A stretch of 64,000 bases of DNA from Scilla litardierei (taxonomy: Eukaryota > Streptophyta > Magnoliopsida > Asparagales > Asparagaceae). Each line of letters begins with the position of its first letter. The stretch's first letter is position 1. The DNA lies in assembly GCA_030789695.1 (NCBI GenBank), contig CM061136.1:136350448-136414447 (forward strand). The letters are read 5' to 3'. Under the pieces are notes generated by a model. The model was not told where the DNA came from, did not search any database, and was given only the letters and a program-made list of their open reading frames with translations. Below, piece after piece: positions 1-9,210 of the stretch. The position numbers were made by a program, and so were the translations under genes.

Positions 1-1124
1 GGCCCCGCATCGCTTCTCCCGAGTCGAACCACGTCCTGAGCTGCACCTTGTCCCGAGCCGAACCATTTCCCAAACCGCACCACATCCTGAGGCAAACAAC
101 ACCCTTGTCGCTGAGCCAACCACGCATCGAAGAAGATTTTACATTGAGTGGATCCTTCATCAAGACTTCGGATCTGATCCGCGCTTTTTCGTAGGTTTGC
201 TAGAGCCCGAATAGGAGCAAGAAAGAAATTTAGGGGGAAAGAGAATATTTATTTTAAGCTCAGATCCGGGCTTGCTCATATTTAATGGAGCTACCCAGAT
301 CTGGAGCTTGAGACGAGTTTCAAGAAGGGGAATATGCCCCTATTTATATAGGCGGCTGACCCATCCCCTTTACTCCATATCCGATGTGGGACTACAAACT
401 TTGGGAGAAACATTAATTAAAGTTTGCATTTCACAAAGGCCAAACTTTGGTGAATTTTTCCTCCCTCAATATTGGCTTCGCAAGTGATACAACCTATCAA
501 ATCGAAAAGGGTTGAATGATGAATGTGTAGGTTCGAACAACACTCAATTCTGACTTCGTTTAACCCCTCAAATGTTGTCTCAAAGTTGCCCAAAACATTA
601 ATTTTCACAAAAAATTACAGCCGTCACAATTCTGCTCGCAACCCTAGGTTGGGTCGGGCCCACCCACATCCATCGGGCAGATCTGGGGCTGAGCGCCCAC
701 CCCAGCCCGCTGGGACGGTTAGACCTGCCCAGGGGCGGGCAGGTCAGGCGCCCACCCATGCAGGCGGGCCCTAACCCACCCAGCCTTTGGCTGGCTGGAC
801 TGCCCCTGGGTGCCCATCCCAGGTGGGCTGGTGCGACCAATCCCCTTGGGACTGGGCTGGGGCTGTTTTTGCTCTAAATCCTTCGTTTGGCGTCAGTTTT
901 GGACACTGTTCGAACCTGAGTTTAGACCAGGACGTTCCCATCATCCATATATCCTTTTCTACGTGTTTATTATATTAAATATGTACGTAAACAATTTACG
1001 ACGCATTTAAAACCCTTTGCATCATATGTAAAATGTCCACATCTAATATATCACAAACTCTTTGCGACTTATAAAATCCATTTGCATCTAATACAAATGA
1101 ACTGAGGGCATACATTCCCCAACA
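1..1124 (-). repeat. Copia element K, 3' LTR (cut by window edge)
   Basis: This segment is homologous to 32,038-33,193, so it is one of a pair of LTRs. On the minus strand it starts TGTTGGGGAATGTATGCC, a typical plant Copia LTR start, and the bases just outside it (1,125-1,140) read as a purine-rich tract, so this is the 3' LTR of a minus-strand element. About 290 bp of its far end lie outside the window. It contains a TATA box and a GC-rich stretch at about 640-860. The short plus-strand frames here are not genes. Confidence 0.85.
340..351 (-). promoter_or_regulatory. TATA box of Copia LTR
   Basis: On the minus strand this reads CTATATAAATAG, preserved at the same place in the partner LTR (32,378-32,389). 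It would be the Pol II promoter of element K. No transcript evidence can be seen. Confidence 0.6.
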
Positions 1125-1140
1125 TCTCCCACTTGCACTC
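1125..1140 (-). other. Polypurine tract of Copia element K
   Basis: Reads GTGCAAGTGGGAGA on the minus strand and directly precedes the LTR start, the expected place and composition for the plus-strand primer of a Copia element. The frame around it reads NDPECKWEML, which resembles the usual C-terminal end of Copia pol. Confidence 0.7.
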
Positions 1141-2232
1141 AGGATCATTTATCCCGAATGCATGAGCTAATTGCAAACTATTTGCAGTTTTCTATCCCTA
1201 GAATCAAAATGCATATTCTCCCTAATTCCAACATATTACTTGACGAAGGTCTCACTCTGTGTGAGACCCTACAGCCTGACCCTACTAAAGGTGGGGTTCG
1301 AAACCCAAGACGTCAGAGACCACGAGCAGCAGGTGTCGTCCCTGTTTTGGTATCATAATTATGTGTTAACTCATTGACATGAGCATTGTCGGGACCACCC
1401 TGACTGTGTCCGTGAAGAATTCCGTAGTTATAGTCTTTCGTCAAAACTATGACGCTTAGTCAAGCCTAGGGTATGGTTAACTGTCAACCCTACCCGCTCA
1501 AACTTGATTAGTCTCCATCGATCTTTAGTCAAATAATGTTGGACTTCTTCCAACATACTCTGGCCAGAGTTTTCACTAAAAGATCGAACTAACACCGCGA
1601 CACTAACTCCCATTGACCGGGAGAGACGAATCCTATCTTGGTCATTACTATCCTCGCATTCTTCAAATGTCACCCAACCAAAAATCTTTCAACGGGGCTT
1701 TCCCGAGGCTAGATCAGTTATCTAAGTGACACTGTTCATGCACAGGTTCGTACAATGACCTCAAGTCAAAAGAACAACTCCTCTATCATCACTAAGAGTT
1801 ATCATTGATAGATTGGTCAATCATAACCATTTAATAACTCTTGTTGGGTCGTTCAGTGAACTCATTCTCCAATGAGCATATGTGTCTCGTCTTCGACTTT
1901 GCCAAGTCAAACAATCATGAGATCATCGTCACCACTTCATGGTAAAGACTAAGACACAATATTCTATCTGATGTTTCAATATCCTTTTCTCAAAACATCT
2001 ACGACCACGAATGATTTCAGACTTACGCTACTAAAGGTCAAACAATTCTCTGTGATCGAGATCCTCATTTCGATACTTGTTTAACCTCGCATTATGTCTT
2101 AGGAATTTACCTAAGTTCGAATGTCGACTACATTGTGATTTAACGTAGATAAATTCTTACCATACAGCTTACTGTAATTTTGAACAAGATGTTTGTACAC
2201 ATACAAAGAGATAAATTGCCTCGAGTTCGAGG
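1141..2232 (-). other. Copia-derived non-coding stretch left of element A
   Basis: No intact frame is present. Joined across element A to 28,073-28,086, its right end reads like a second Copia LTR start (TGTTAGGAGATAGG on the minus strand) that is followed, further upstream on that strand, by a Copia pol C-terminus. So this stretch is probably LTR or 3' non-coding sequence of a Copia relative. A Pol III B-box-like string, GGTTCGAAACC, lies at 1,295-1,305. The exact borders between Copia pieces here could not be resolved. Confidence 0.4.
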
Positions 2233-2237
2233 GCATA
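2233..2237. other. Target site duplication of element A, left
   Basis: GCATA, repeated exactly at 28,068-28,072 on the other side of element A. A 5-bp duplication is standard for LTR retrotransposons. It ties the two distant LTRs together as one insertion. Confidence 0.9.
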
Positions 2238-2600
2238 TGATCGTCACCCGGTATGCACGCGCAACCGAGACGAGCGACTCGTAGTCTTACTGCAAGCACA
2301 CGGCAAAGTGGCGAGCGGGTATCGAACTCAGGGAGGTGCAATGACAGTGTCGCGTTCTAATCACCTAGCTATCAAAATGGTCAAATGTAATTTGGGATAA
2401 AATTGTCACAATCGTTCGTATATCGCTGGAAATATCAATGAAATAAAACGCCTAGGGATAGGGAATCCCCACTACAAACCGTATCTCGTCGTTATGATTC
2501 GTAGGTCACATCATTGCTAGACATGAATTTTGGGTGAACTAGTTGCAACTAAATGTGAACCAAGCTCACGCTCTCGCGCTATTGCCGGTCTATAGCGAAC

Positions 2601-2897
2601 CTAGGTTAGGGCCCAATCTCTTGCAAACCCTAACCTAAGCCGCTAGCATTAGGATCGACATCATCGTTCAATCGTATCTCGAGTCCACTCTCGTGCAAAC
2701 TCGAGCTACGACCTAGGTTGAGATAGTTCCTACCCGTCCAATCTCTTGCAAACGGGTATTTGTATAGAAATACGATTAAAACCCCTAGCCTTGGTCCAAT
2801 CTCTTGCAAACCAACTCTAGAAAATTCCAATCGTAAATCTAAATCGAATATCTAGGTCTTCCAATCAATTGGGACCCAATCTCTTGCAAATCCCAAT
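2601..2897 (-). repeat. Array of five stem-loops with a constant loop (A, 3' LTR)
   Basis: Five times within 300 bp, a near-constant core CCAATCTCTTGCAAA is flanked by self-complementary arms that differ each time: 2,601-2,637 (10-bp arm), 2,678-2,705 (CTCGAG), 2,731-2,758 (TACCCG/CGGGTA), 2,791-2,814 (TTGGT/ACCAA), 2,868-2,897 (ATTGGGA/TCCCAAT). The second core is the variant CCACTCTCGTGCAAA. Same order and spacing occur in every LTR of A, B and C. Position downstream of the TATA box places it in the 5' leader of the element RNA. Function unknown; see findings. Confidence 0.85.
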
Positions 2898-3283
2898 CGA
2901 TATGAATCCCTAGCTATCCGTAATTTATCAATCCCAACCTAACCCTAATCAATTCTAACAACAATTTCACCAATTCATCACAATTTAGAAATAGGGTTCA
3001 TAGGGTTCATCCCCATGCCCTAGGGCAATTAAACTACTCACTAATCATTATGCAATTCATAAGAAATTCAATAGAAAATTCAACACAAATCATTGCAACA
3101 GAGAAATATTCAATAAAAATAGAGTTTTTAACAAGAAATAAGACAAACCAATGAGATTCCAATAGCATCCAACAAAAATCCACTTTCTAATCTCTCAAAA
3201 GCCCTCAATCTAATTAACTAAAAAGCTCTCTAAAAAGGCTGCAAAAAGTATCAAAAAGTTCTTCTAACCTAGGGCAAAAACTG

Positions 3284-3293
3284 GGTTTAAATA
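3284..3293 (-). promoter_or_regulatory. LTR TATA box, element A
   Basis: Minus strand GTATTTAAAC, conserved at the matching place in the other LTRs (12,316, 24,648, 27,303, 47,094 and 56,869 areas). It sits about 85 bp downstream, in element orientation, of the palindrome cluster. Transcription would start near 3,255. Confidence 0.6.
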
Positions 3294-3377
3294 CCCCTCA
3301 AAATCGCCCAAAAAATCGTGGCAAAAATGCCCCTGCGCAGCTCAAAAATCGCAGTTTACGCAGCAGGCGGGGCGGCT

Positions 3378-3745
3378 CACTCGACCGAGTGACAAATGTC
3401 ACGCGGCCGAGTGACAAACCCTGTACAATTACAGTAAGTTCGGGATTTTGGGGGTCTGTCTTCGAAAGGTGACTCGGCCGAGTGGATTTACTCACTCGGC
3501 CGAGGGGCAATTCTTGCTCGGCCGAGTCGGAGTCGTCAAAAATCCTATAAATTAAGAGTAAGTCGGCCGTTTTTGAAGTTTCTTTTCTCATGCCACTCGG
3601 GAGAGGAGATTTCCATGCTCGGCCGAGTGGACTATCGTCACTCGGCCGAGTGCACGCCTATTTTCTTCTGTGGATGCGTGTCCGGTCTGGTCGGCCGAGT
3701 GGTCTTCTTGCTCGGCCGAGTGGGTAGTTCACTCGGCCGAGTGAG
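3378..3745 (-). promoter_or_regulatory. Cluster of CACTCGGCCGAGTG palindromes (A, 3' LTR)
   Basis: About eleven exact or near copies of the palindrome CACTCGGCCGAGTG in under 370 bp, for example at 3,378, 3,400, 3,472, 3,492, 3,516, 3,617, 3,639, 3,711 and 3,730. The first two face each other across a spacer that is itself inverted. The cluster lies directly upstream of the TATA box in element orientation, the place of an enhancer or promoter-proximal element. Present in all six LTRs of A, B and C. Confidence 0.8.
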
Positions 3746-4049
3746 ATGCTGCAAAGGCCCAATCTTCGTCTTTTCGCTTCCTCGTCGCTCCTACGACGTT
3801 CTTTCTTCTCCCACTTGTCTTCCATCGCCGAATACCCCTCGAAAGAGCTTTAGGTGACACTCCGGAGTGGGTGCAAATCCTCTTGTTCTCAAAATCATTC
3901 TGAATCGCTCCATATCTCCTGAAATACGACAAAAACAAGAAATCGTGAAAAGCATCGCAATATTGCCGAATAATCGTGAAAAACACGATATGAGCGATCA
4001 AAGTGGCATGCAAACATGCAGAAAAAGGGTGTAAAATACGGAGCGATCA

Positions 4050-4064
4050 AAATCCCCCAAGCTT
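4050..4064 (-). other. Polypurine tract, element A
   Basis: Minus strand AAGCTTGGGGGATTT, directly against the LTR start TGATCG. This is the expected primer for plus-strand DNA synthesis and fixes the element's orientation. Confidence 0.85.
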
Positions 4065-4069
4065 ACCTC

Positions 4070-4096
4070 TTACTCGTCCTCGAGGAAGATGAGTAA
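4070..4096 (-). other. PPT-proximal hairpin, element A
   Basis: A 27-nt imperfect inverted repeat with outer arms TTACTC/GAGTAA around a CTCGAGGAC-type apex, about 6 bp from the polypurine tract. The same fold occurs in B (13,091-13,117), C (47,873-47,899) and F (61,981-62,007). E and G have perfect hairpins of different sequence at the equivalent place. Confidence 0.6.
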
Positions 4097-5994
4097 AAAG
4101 CGAGCCCGACGGGCAAAATGATGGAAAAGAGGGAAAAATAAAAGAAATAAAAAAATAAAAACAAAAATATAAATAGAATAGAAAGCGAAGAGAGGGGGGT
4201 GCTAGATCATTTTTCTCAGGGCGTGGGTTTTGCTTACTCATATAGCATACATCGAATATAAAACACACGTCAAAGACTTTTATTTCGATATCATAGTATA
4301 ATTGATGCATTCGAAATAGAAAACCCTAAAATATCAATATAGCATGAAACATGGAATCATTCTAGGATTAACATCGTCTGAAGCATCTAAAGCGGTATGC
4401 ATAACAATAGATCACACACTTTTCAATTGAATGCTTTCTATAAGGAGTATAAGAGATATCACACGATATGGAATAGTAAGAATAGAAAAGCATGGTTTTC
4501 ATGAAATGAATGCTAAGTGTCGATCTCTGGATTTCGTGAAACTTTAGCAATCTCACCGAGTATAGAAGATTACTTAGCCTAGGTTGTCATGCACCGTCAA
4601 GTGGTCACTCTCTCACACATCGTTGGATCCTCTCCCCCAAGCTTATCCATAAGTGTGATGGCATAAACAAATCAATATGTACATTCCCCATTTCTTTTGA
4701 AGCTCCAAAAAAGTAAAAATAAAACAAAAGAGAGAAGAAATGAGAGAAAGAGTATGAGATGGGATCGTTATGAACTTATTTTTCTATTTTCTTTTCTTTT
4801 TTTTTCAATTTTTCTCTTTCTTTTTTTTCATTAAAAATATATACATAAGCGATCCCAAATCAAAAGAGAGAAGGATATACAGGTATATTTTTTTTTCTTT
4901 TTGATTTTGGGGATTTGGAGCATGGAAATTAATAGCGGGGGAAATGCCGATAATAGACTTGCTAGGGGGGTTCACCAATGAATTTCAAGTAGAGAAATAA
5001 TGCTCGAGATATGTGGAGAAAGAAATCAATGTATCACTCAGTTCACTCTATAGGACGTGCATGACAACTATCAGCAGAGTAATATAATCTACTCAGTTTA
5101 ATCCCAAAAAGAAACTAGTCCAGATATATCACCCTAGCAAACATTCAATCAACCTGAAAGTGAAGCGCACAATTCATGCAATAAGAAGTGACATGAGAGA
5201 GGAAAGCAATACTCCAAATATAAGCAGACAATGCATGAAGCTTGGTGTGTTTTCTATGAAAAGCATATATATGAATCATTAGACATCAGCTAATAATAGA
5301 ATTTCATCCATATTCATACAGGAAAAGAGTGGGTTACTATTTCAAAATGCAAAGCAGGACATAGCATATGATATCTGAAACAAAAGCTATGACGTGACAA
5401 AATAGCATGCATATGTGGATAAGCTAACACCACGTCATCATCATCACAGAAAAATCATCTCCAGCAAAAGATGAAAGAAACAAAGATAAAAAGAAAATAG
5501 AACTATATACAATGCAGCATACTCAAAAAGGAAAAGAAAACGTGATGCATGATAAAAAAACGAAAAAGTGGTGAAAATAAGTGCAAAAGTGGAAAGAAAG
5601 TGTGAAAAATAAAAAATAAAAGGGGCAAAAATGAAAAGGTGTGAGAACTCACTCCCCCAAGCTGAAGTGCACAGTGTCCTCAATGTGCAAAGTGTGGCAC
5701 ACTGAGAGGCGTGAGGTGGGTGGGGAGGGTAAGGATGCATGCATGATAAAAAAAGAAAAAGAAAAAGAAAATAAAATGCGAATGAATGTGATGCATGCAA
5801 AGATCAGGATGATGCAAATATAAGTGTCCACAAAAAGTCTCTCTCCCTCACTCCCAAAAAGGTATAAAAAAGAATATGATCAGGAAGTCATCAAAATAAT
5901 AATACGTGGAGGAGGGGGGCAAAAATCAATCACCAGGCCCAGGAACAAATGGGCATCAAAACGACAAAAAATATCAGAGGCATCAAGAATGTGC
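4097..5994 (-). other. AT-rich 3' non-coding region of element A
   Basis: Nearly 1.9 kb between ORF2 and the polypurine tract with no convincing frame. It holds pyrimidine runs (4,787-4,830) and two further PPT-like strings, AGCTTGGGGGA on the minus strand at 4,633-4,644 and 5,653-5,663. B and C carry the same region with the same two strings. Short frames here have low-complexity translations and are not genes. Confidence 0.7.
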
Positions 5995-7997
5995 CTAAGC
6001 TGGTGGTGACGCTGCACCAGCACCGTCCTGTGGCGGAGGTGGTGGTGGTGGAGGTAGTGGTGGTATCTGCTGGGAGGGTGTGGGTGGTGGAGGCAGGCGC
6101 GCCAGAATCTGAGTCAGGCAAGCCTGAATATCGGGAAGCATGGCGACACGGGACTGTACGAAACTGACCGTGGCAGAGAGAGCCCTGAAGTCTCCTCGAA
6201 GTCCACTAACAGCCCCCTCGAGAGCACAAATGCTCTGAACTAGAGTGTTAGGGGGTGGTGGAGCGGAGAGACGCACAGGTCGAACAGGTGAGGTGTGGGG
6301 CTGTCTCTGGCGGGAGGCGTATAGGATGGGGCCAGCAGGGTAGTGTGGAAGGGGTGCTGTGCTCGGTAAGTGGTGCCCAGCCTCGGTGTGAGGCTGGGAC
6401 GCAGGCTGGGTCAAAGCAGCAGTAGCAACAACAGAGGTGGAAGGCAAAATAGGTGACGAGGCAGCAGGAGAGGTCAGTGACGCAGAAATGGGGACAGAAT
6501 TCACGACACTCTCGGTGAAGACAGCGGCGGTGGAGACCGTAAGGTCGACGACTGGGGAGGCAGTGTAGGGCACAGAAGTGAACTCCCCAGGAGCCGTCGA
6601 CAGCAATCGGGAGAGGGTCTCCACAGCAGCAGAAAAGGAAGACTCGCCGCTCTCTAGAATGGTGGTGGGACGCTTGGGGCTAAAAGAGGTGATAAGCTCG
6701 ACGGACATAGGCTCAGCGGTGGTGGTGGTGGTGGTGGACTTAGCTACGGTGCTCCCGACACTGACAAAAGTATGGACAGAAGTGTCGGGAGGTGCAGACA
6801 GTGCAGGTGCAGGCTGAGGGATCACGGGGTCAACAGGTGGTGCAGGGGGTGCCTGCTCAGCATCCTCAGACTCAAGTACGTAGGCAGCGGGGATAAGTAG
6901 GTCCATCGCTGGAATCCAATCCCCGTGGGCCGGTCCAATGTGTGTCCGAGCGAGGCTCAGATGAACCATGTAGTCAGCACTAAAGGGACCATGCAACCAC
7001 ACCCAATGCCTGCGACCATGGGGACGGAGCATCTTCATCCGGGCCATAACATCTATCGAGAGTGAAGTGGGGCCCGGGGCTCGACGCAAGTCGTCAGGTA
7101 GGTCCACGCCGGTCATAAGGGCTAGAAGTGTGATCAGACCGTCGCAACAAATAGGCGAGCGAGCGTTCACCGAAATGATGATGCGGTCCAAAAACCAACT
7201 AGCGATGTCGATCTCGACGGCGGGGACCAGGTCGTCGCTACCCCTATCCAGAACCCTGGGGCGAGTCATCGTGTTGAGCATGTAGAGCTCTGGCATAGAC
7301 ATCTTCCCAGGCTCGTACCTCGCTAGGAAGGTAGTCACCATGAGGCACTATGCAATGCAGAGGCAGGGGTGCAGGATGGCTGAGGCCTTGGCCCTACTAG
7401 GGTCAAAGCCAAGTGGGGATCCCGTGATCCGTGGCCAGAATGTGGAGGTGTCGAACGACAGTGGTGGGATGTGCGTGGGACCGTAGGCACGGTCAGGGAC
7501 AGGGACAGCGGGCCACTGGAAGAATGCACGAAGCATGTTGAGAGTGATCTCGCACTCTCGATCCATCAAGCGGAATGTGCATCCTCCAGGGGTCTGATCA
7601 ATAGAGCTCAGGACCTCTAGTTCGGACGGATGAAAGTATCCGTCGACACCGCAAGAAAATCACGCCATCCCACGTTGTCGTACAACGTGAGAAGCCCCTC
7701 GAGTACCCCTAGGCGGTCAAGGTTAGCTAAGTGCGCGAACCTAGAGGGTACTATTGAGCGATGGCAGATACACTCAAACCTGACGCGGTGTGCGTCATTT
7801 CGAAACGTGATCCCCATCGGACCGACAGCGGGAGCGGGTGGAGGGACAGGATCGGCTGGGATTGACTGTGTGGGTGGTGGTGGCGGTGGCGGGCTAGGTG
7901 GATGGGAGTCCTGCCTAGCGTGAGAGGGACCGGGGTCATCGGTCCGCCTCCGCTTGGGGGCGGATCCCCGTGTACGTGGCCTAGTACGCGGCGGCAT
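5995..7997 (-). pseudogene. Element A ORF2 (Athila ORF1-like N-terminal domain), broken
   Basis: A frame of about 667 codons located where other Athila-type elements carry their extra 3' ORF. The start at 7,997 (MPPRTRPRTRG) is shared with copy C. In order: a basic, proline-rich N-terminus with a run of eight prolines; a conserved globular block beginning RFAHLANLDRLGVLEG and including NVGWRDFL, which resembles the Athila ORF-1 family; a Ser/Thr/Pro-rich middle; a C-terminal amphipathic segment (ALEGAVSGLRGDFRALSA) that could coil; a polyproline tail. There is no signal peptide or membrane segment, so an envelope role is not supported. Breaks: an early stop at about 7,619, a frame change near 7,570, and a stop near 7,370 where B has Gln. 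The last 448 codons are open. Confidence 0.75.
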
Positions 7998-8522
7998 GTG
8001 TGCCGCGAGACGTGTCCCAACTAAAATAAATGATGCGGCGTGCTAAATGATGGAACAAGTGTACCTGAACATACCGCGAGAGAAATAAGTGATGCGTGCG
8101 AAGAGACGAAGCTAAATGTGTGTCCAAAAGCTCCTCGAAGCTCCCCCAAGCTAGCCTGCAAATGAAACGATCAAATCAGCGAATAATATTCAATACGTAT
8201 GGGGGAGATAGGGGATAATAGATAGAATGAAATTTAATTTGGGTTAGGGGCTCAATGGGCGTACGGATCAAGAGAAACGGGGAGAAAATGAGTTTTTGGG
8301 GGAAAACAGGGCAAATCAACTGTCGGCCGGCGGTGGGGGTGGTCGTCGGTCGTCGGCGAGGTGACGGGAGGTTGTCGCCGGCGATCGGAGGTCGGTTCGG
8401 CCGGTAGTGAGGTCGGATCAGGCGAGGGAGATGGTTGCATCAGGCGAGGGAGAGGAAACGGCGCGGGCTCGGGCGAAATTTGGGGCGATTTGGGCTTTTA
8501 GAAAGTCGCGCCTGCGGCTGAA
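7998..8522 (-). other. ORF2 leader region, element A
   Basis: About 525 bp between the internal TATA box and the ORF2 start. It includes a GC-rich GGCGGTGG-type stretch (8,320-8,470) and another PPT-like string at 8,142-8,152. No reading frame is conserved between copies. If the internal promoter works, this would be the 5' leader of the ORF2 transcript. Confidence 0.5.
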
Positions 8523-8531
8523 CTTATATAG
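8523..8531 (-). promoter_or_regulatory. Internal TATA box upstream of ORF2, element A
   Basis: Minus strand CTATATAAG, 11 bp downstream in element orientation of an internal palindrome cluster. B has TTTATATATAAA at 17,539-17,550 and C a weaker CTACATAAG at 52,269-52,277. The layout copies that of the LTR promoter, suggesting a separate promoter for ORF2 (inference). Confidence 0.55.
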
Positions 8532-8541
8532 AAATTGTTAC

Positions 8542-8880
8542 GACTCGGCCGAGTGACAATGTCACTCGGCCGAGTGCGTAAACGAAATAAATTTTGAAAA
8601 TCTCGTTCCCACTTACGACTCGGCCGAGTAGCTTTGCTTCACTTGGTCGAAGGGAGAAACTCCACTCGGCCGAGTGGCTCTGCCACTCGGCAATTTTTAG
8701 GCTCGGAGGGTATCTGTTTCACTCGGCCGAGTGACAAGTCACTCACCCGAGTGGCGATTAAAACTAAAATTTACAGAAATTGACAGAGAGTTGGTCTGCA
8801 GAAACTTTCCTATTTTGCGCTCCACTCGGTCGAGTGGAGTCTTTGCTCGGCCGAGTGGCATATGCTACTCGGCCGAGTGA
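8542..8880 (-). promoter_or_regulatory. Internal cluster of CACTCGGCCGAGTG palindromes, element A
   Basis: Around ten exact or degenerate copies of the LTR palindrome, at 8,542, 8,562, 8,617, 8,662, 8,719, 8,739, 8,822, 8,844 and 8,866 among others. It lies between the protease and ORF2 and is followed at once by a TATA box. The flanking sequence is otherwise not an LTR copy. B (17,556-17,896) and C (52,287-52,625) have the same block. Confidence 0.75.
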
Positions 8881-9210
8881 CATGCTGTTTTCTGCATCGG
8901 CTCTCCGTTTTTGCTCTGGTCTCTGTTTTTATTCCTCCAGTCTATTTCTTCCTCCTCTTAAGGCCTGAACGCATTCCTGGAGCGCTCTTCCTTGCCTCTA
9001 TCTTCCTCCATATGATTGATCTCCCTTTCTCCTTCTCCTGTCATGAAAAATAGGACCCGTTGTCACGATTTTCATGGACAAAAGACTCTAAAAACTAACG
9101 AAAGGCTAAACCAAAAATGAAAATCAAATAAAAACAACGCTAAAATCGTCGGGTTGCCTCCCAACAAGCGCTCGTTTAAGGTCGTGAGCTCGGCCCCTTT
9201 AGATATTCGT
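8881..9210 (-). other. Spacer between protease and internal cluster, element A
   Basis: Non-coding spacer downstream of protease. It contains a segment conserved in A, B and C: minus strand CGCTTGTTGGGAGGCAACCC at 9,151-9,170 (18,164-18,183 and 52,896-52,915 in the others). I recall very similar strings near the end of the main ORF in other plant Ty3 elements. Its role is unknown to me. Confidence 0.5.

Larger units (their letters stand above)
2238..4049 (-). repeat. Element A 3' LTR
   Basis: 1,812 bp, opening TGATCG and closing CGATCA on the plus strand, so both ends carry TG/CA and a short inverted repeat. It pairs with 26,257-28,067. In element orientation it has a palindrome cluster (3,745-3,378), then a TATA box (3,293-3,284), then a row of five stem-loops (2,897-2,601) that would lie in the transcribed R-U5 part. 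The differences I checked between the two LTRs are mostly C/T or G/A changes, as expected from methylated DNA. Confidence 0.9.

Noticed and set aside
598..840. Open frames in GC-rich LTR sequence (Pro/Gly/Arg-rich products)
   Set aside because: They overlap each other on both strands, are not conserved in the partner LTR at 32,581-33,079, and arise from GGGC-rich repeats.
3378..3745. Regularly spaced short repeats that could suggest a CRISPR-like array
   Set aside because: Spacing is irregular, the motif is a palindrome of 14 bp, spacers are shared between copies, and the setting is a plant LTR.
5444..5800. 118-codon minus-strand frame with hydrophobic, Phe/Leu-rich product
   Set aside because: It comes from an AT-rich pyrimidine-strand region; B and C have the region but not the same frame. 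Not taken as a membrane protein or Env.
5995..7997. ORF2 as a retroviral envelope gene
   Set aside because: Position fits env-like ORFs, but no signal peptide, fusion peptide or membrane segment is visible.
8252..8440. Small Pro-rich minus-strand frame before ORF2 as an upstream ORF
   Set aside because: Not conserved in B or C; explained by GGCGGTGG-type composition.
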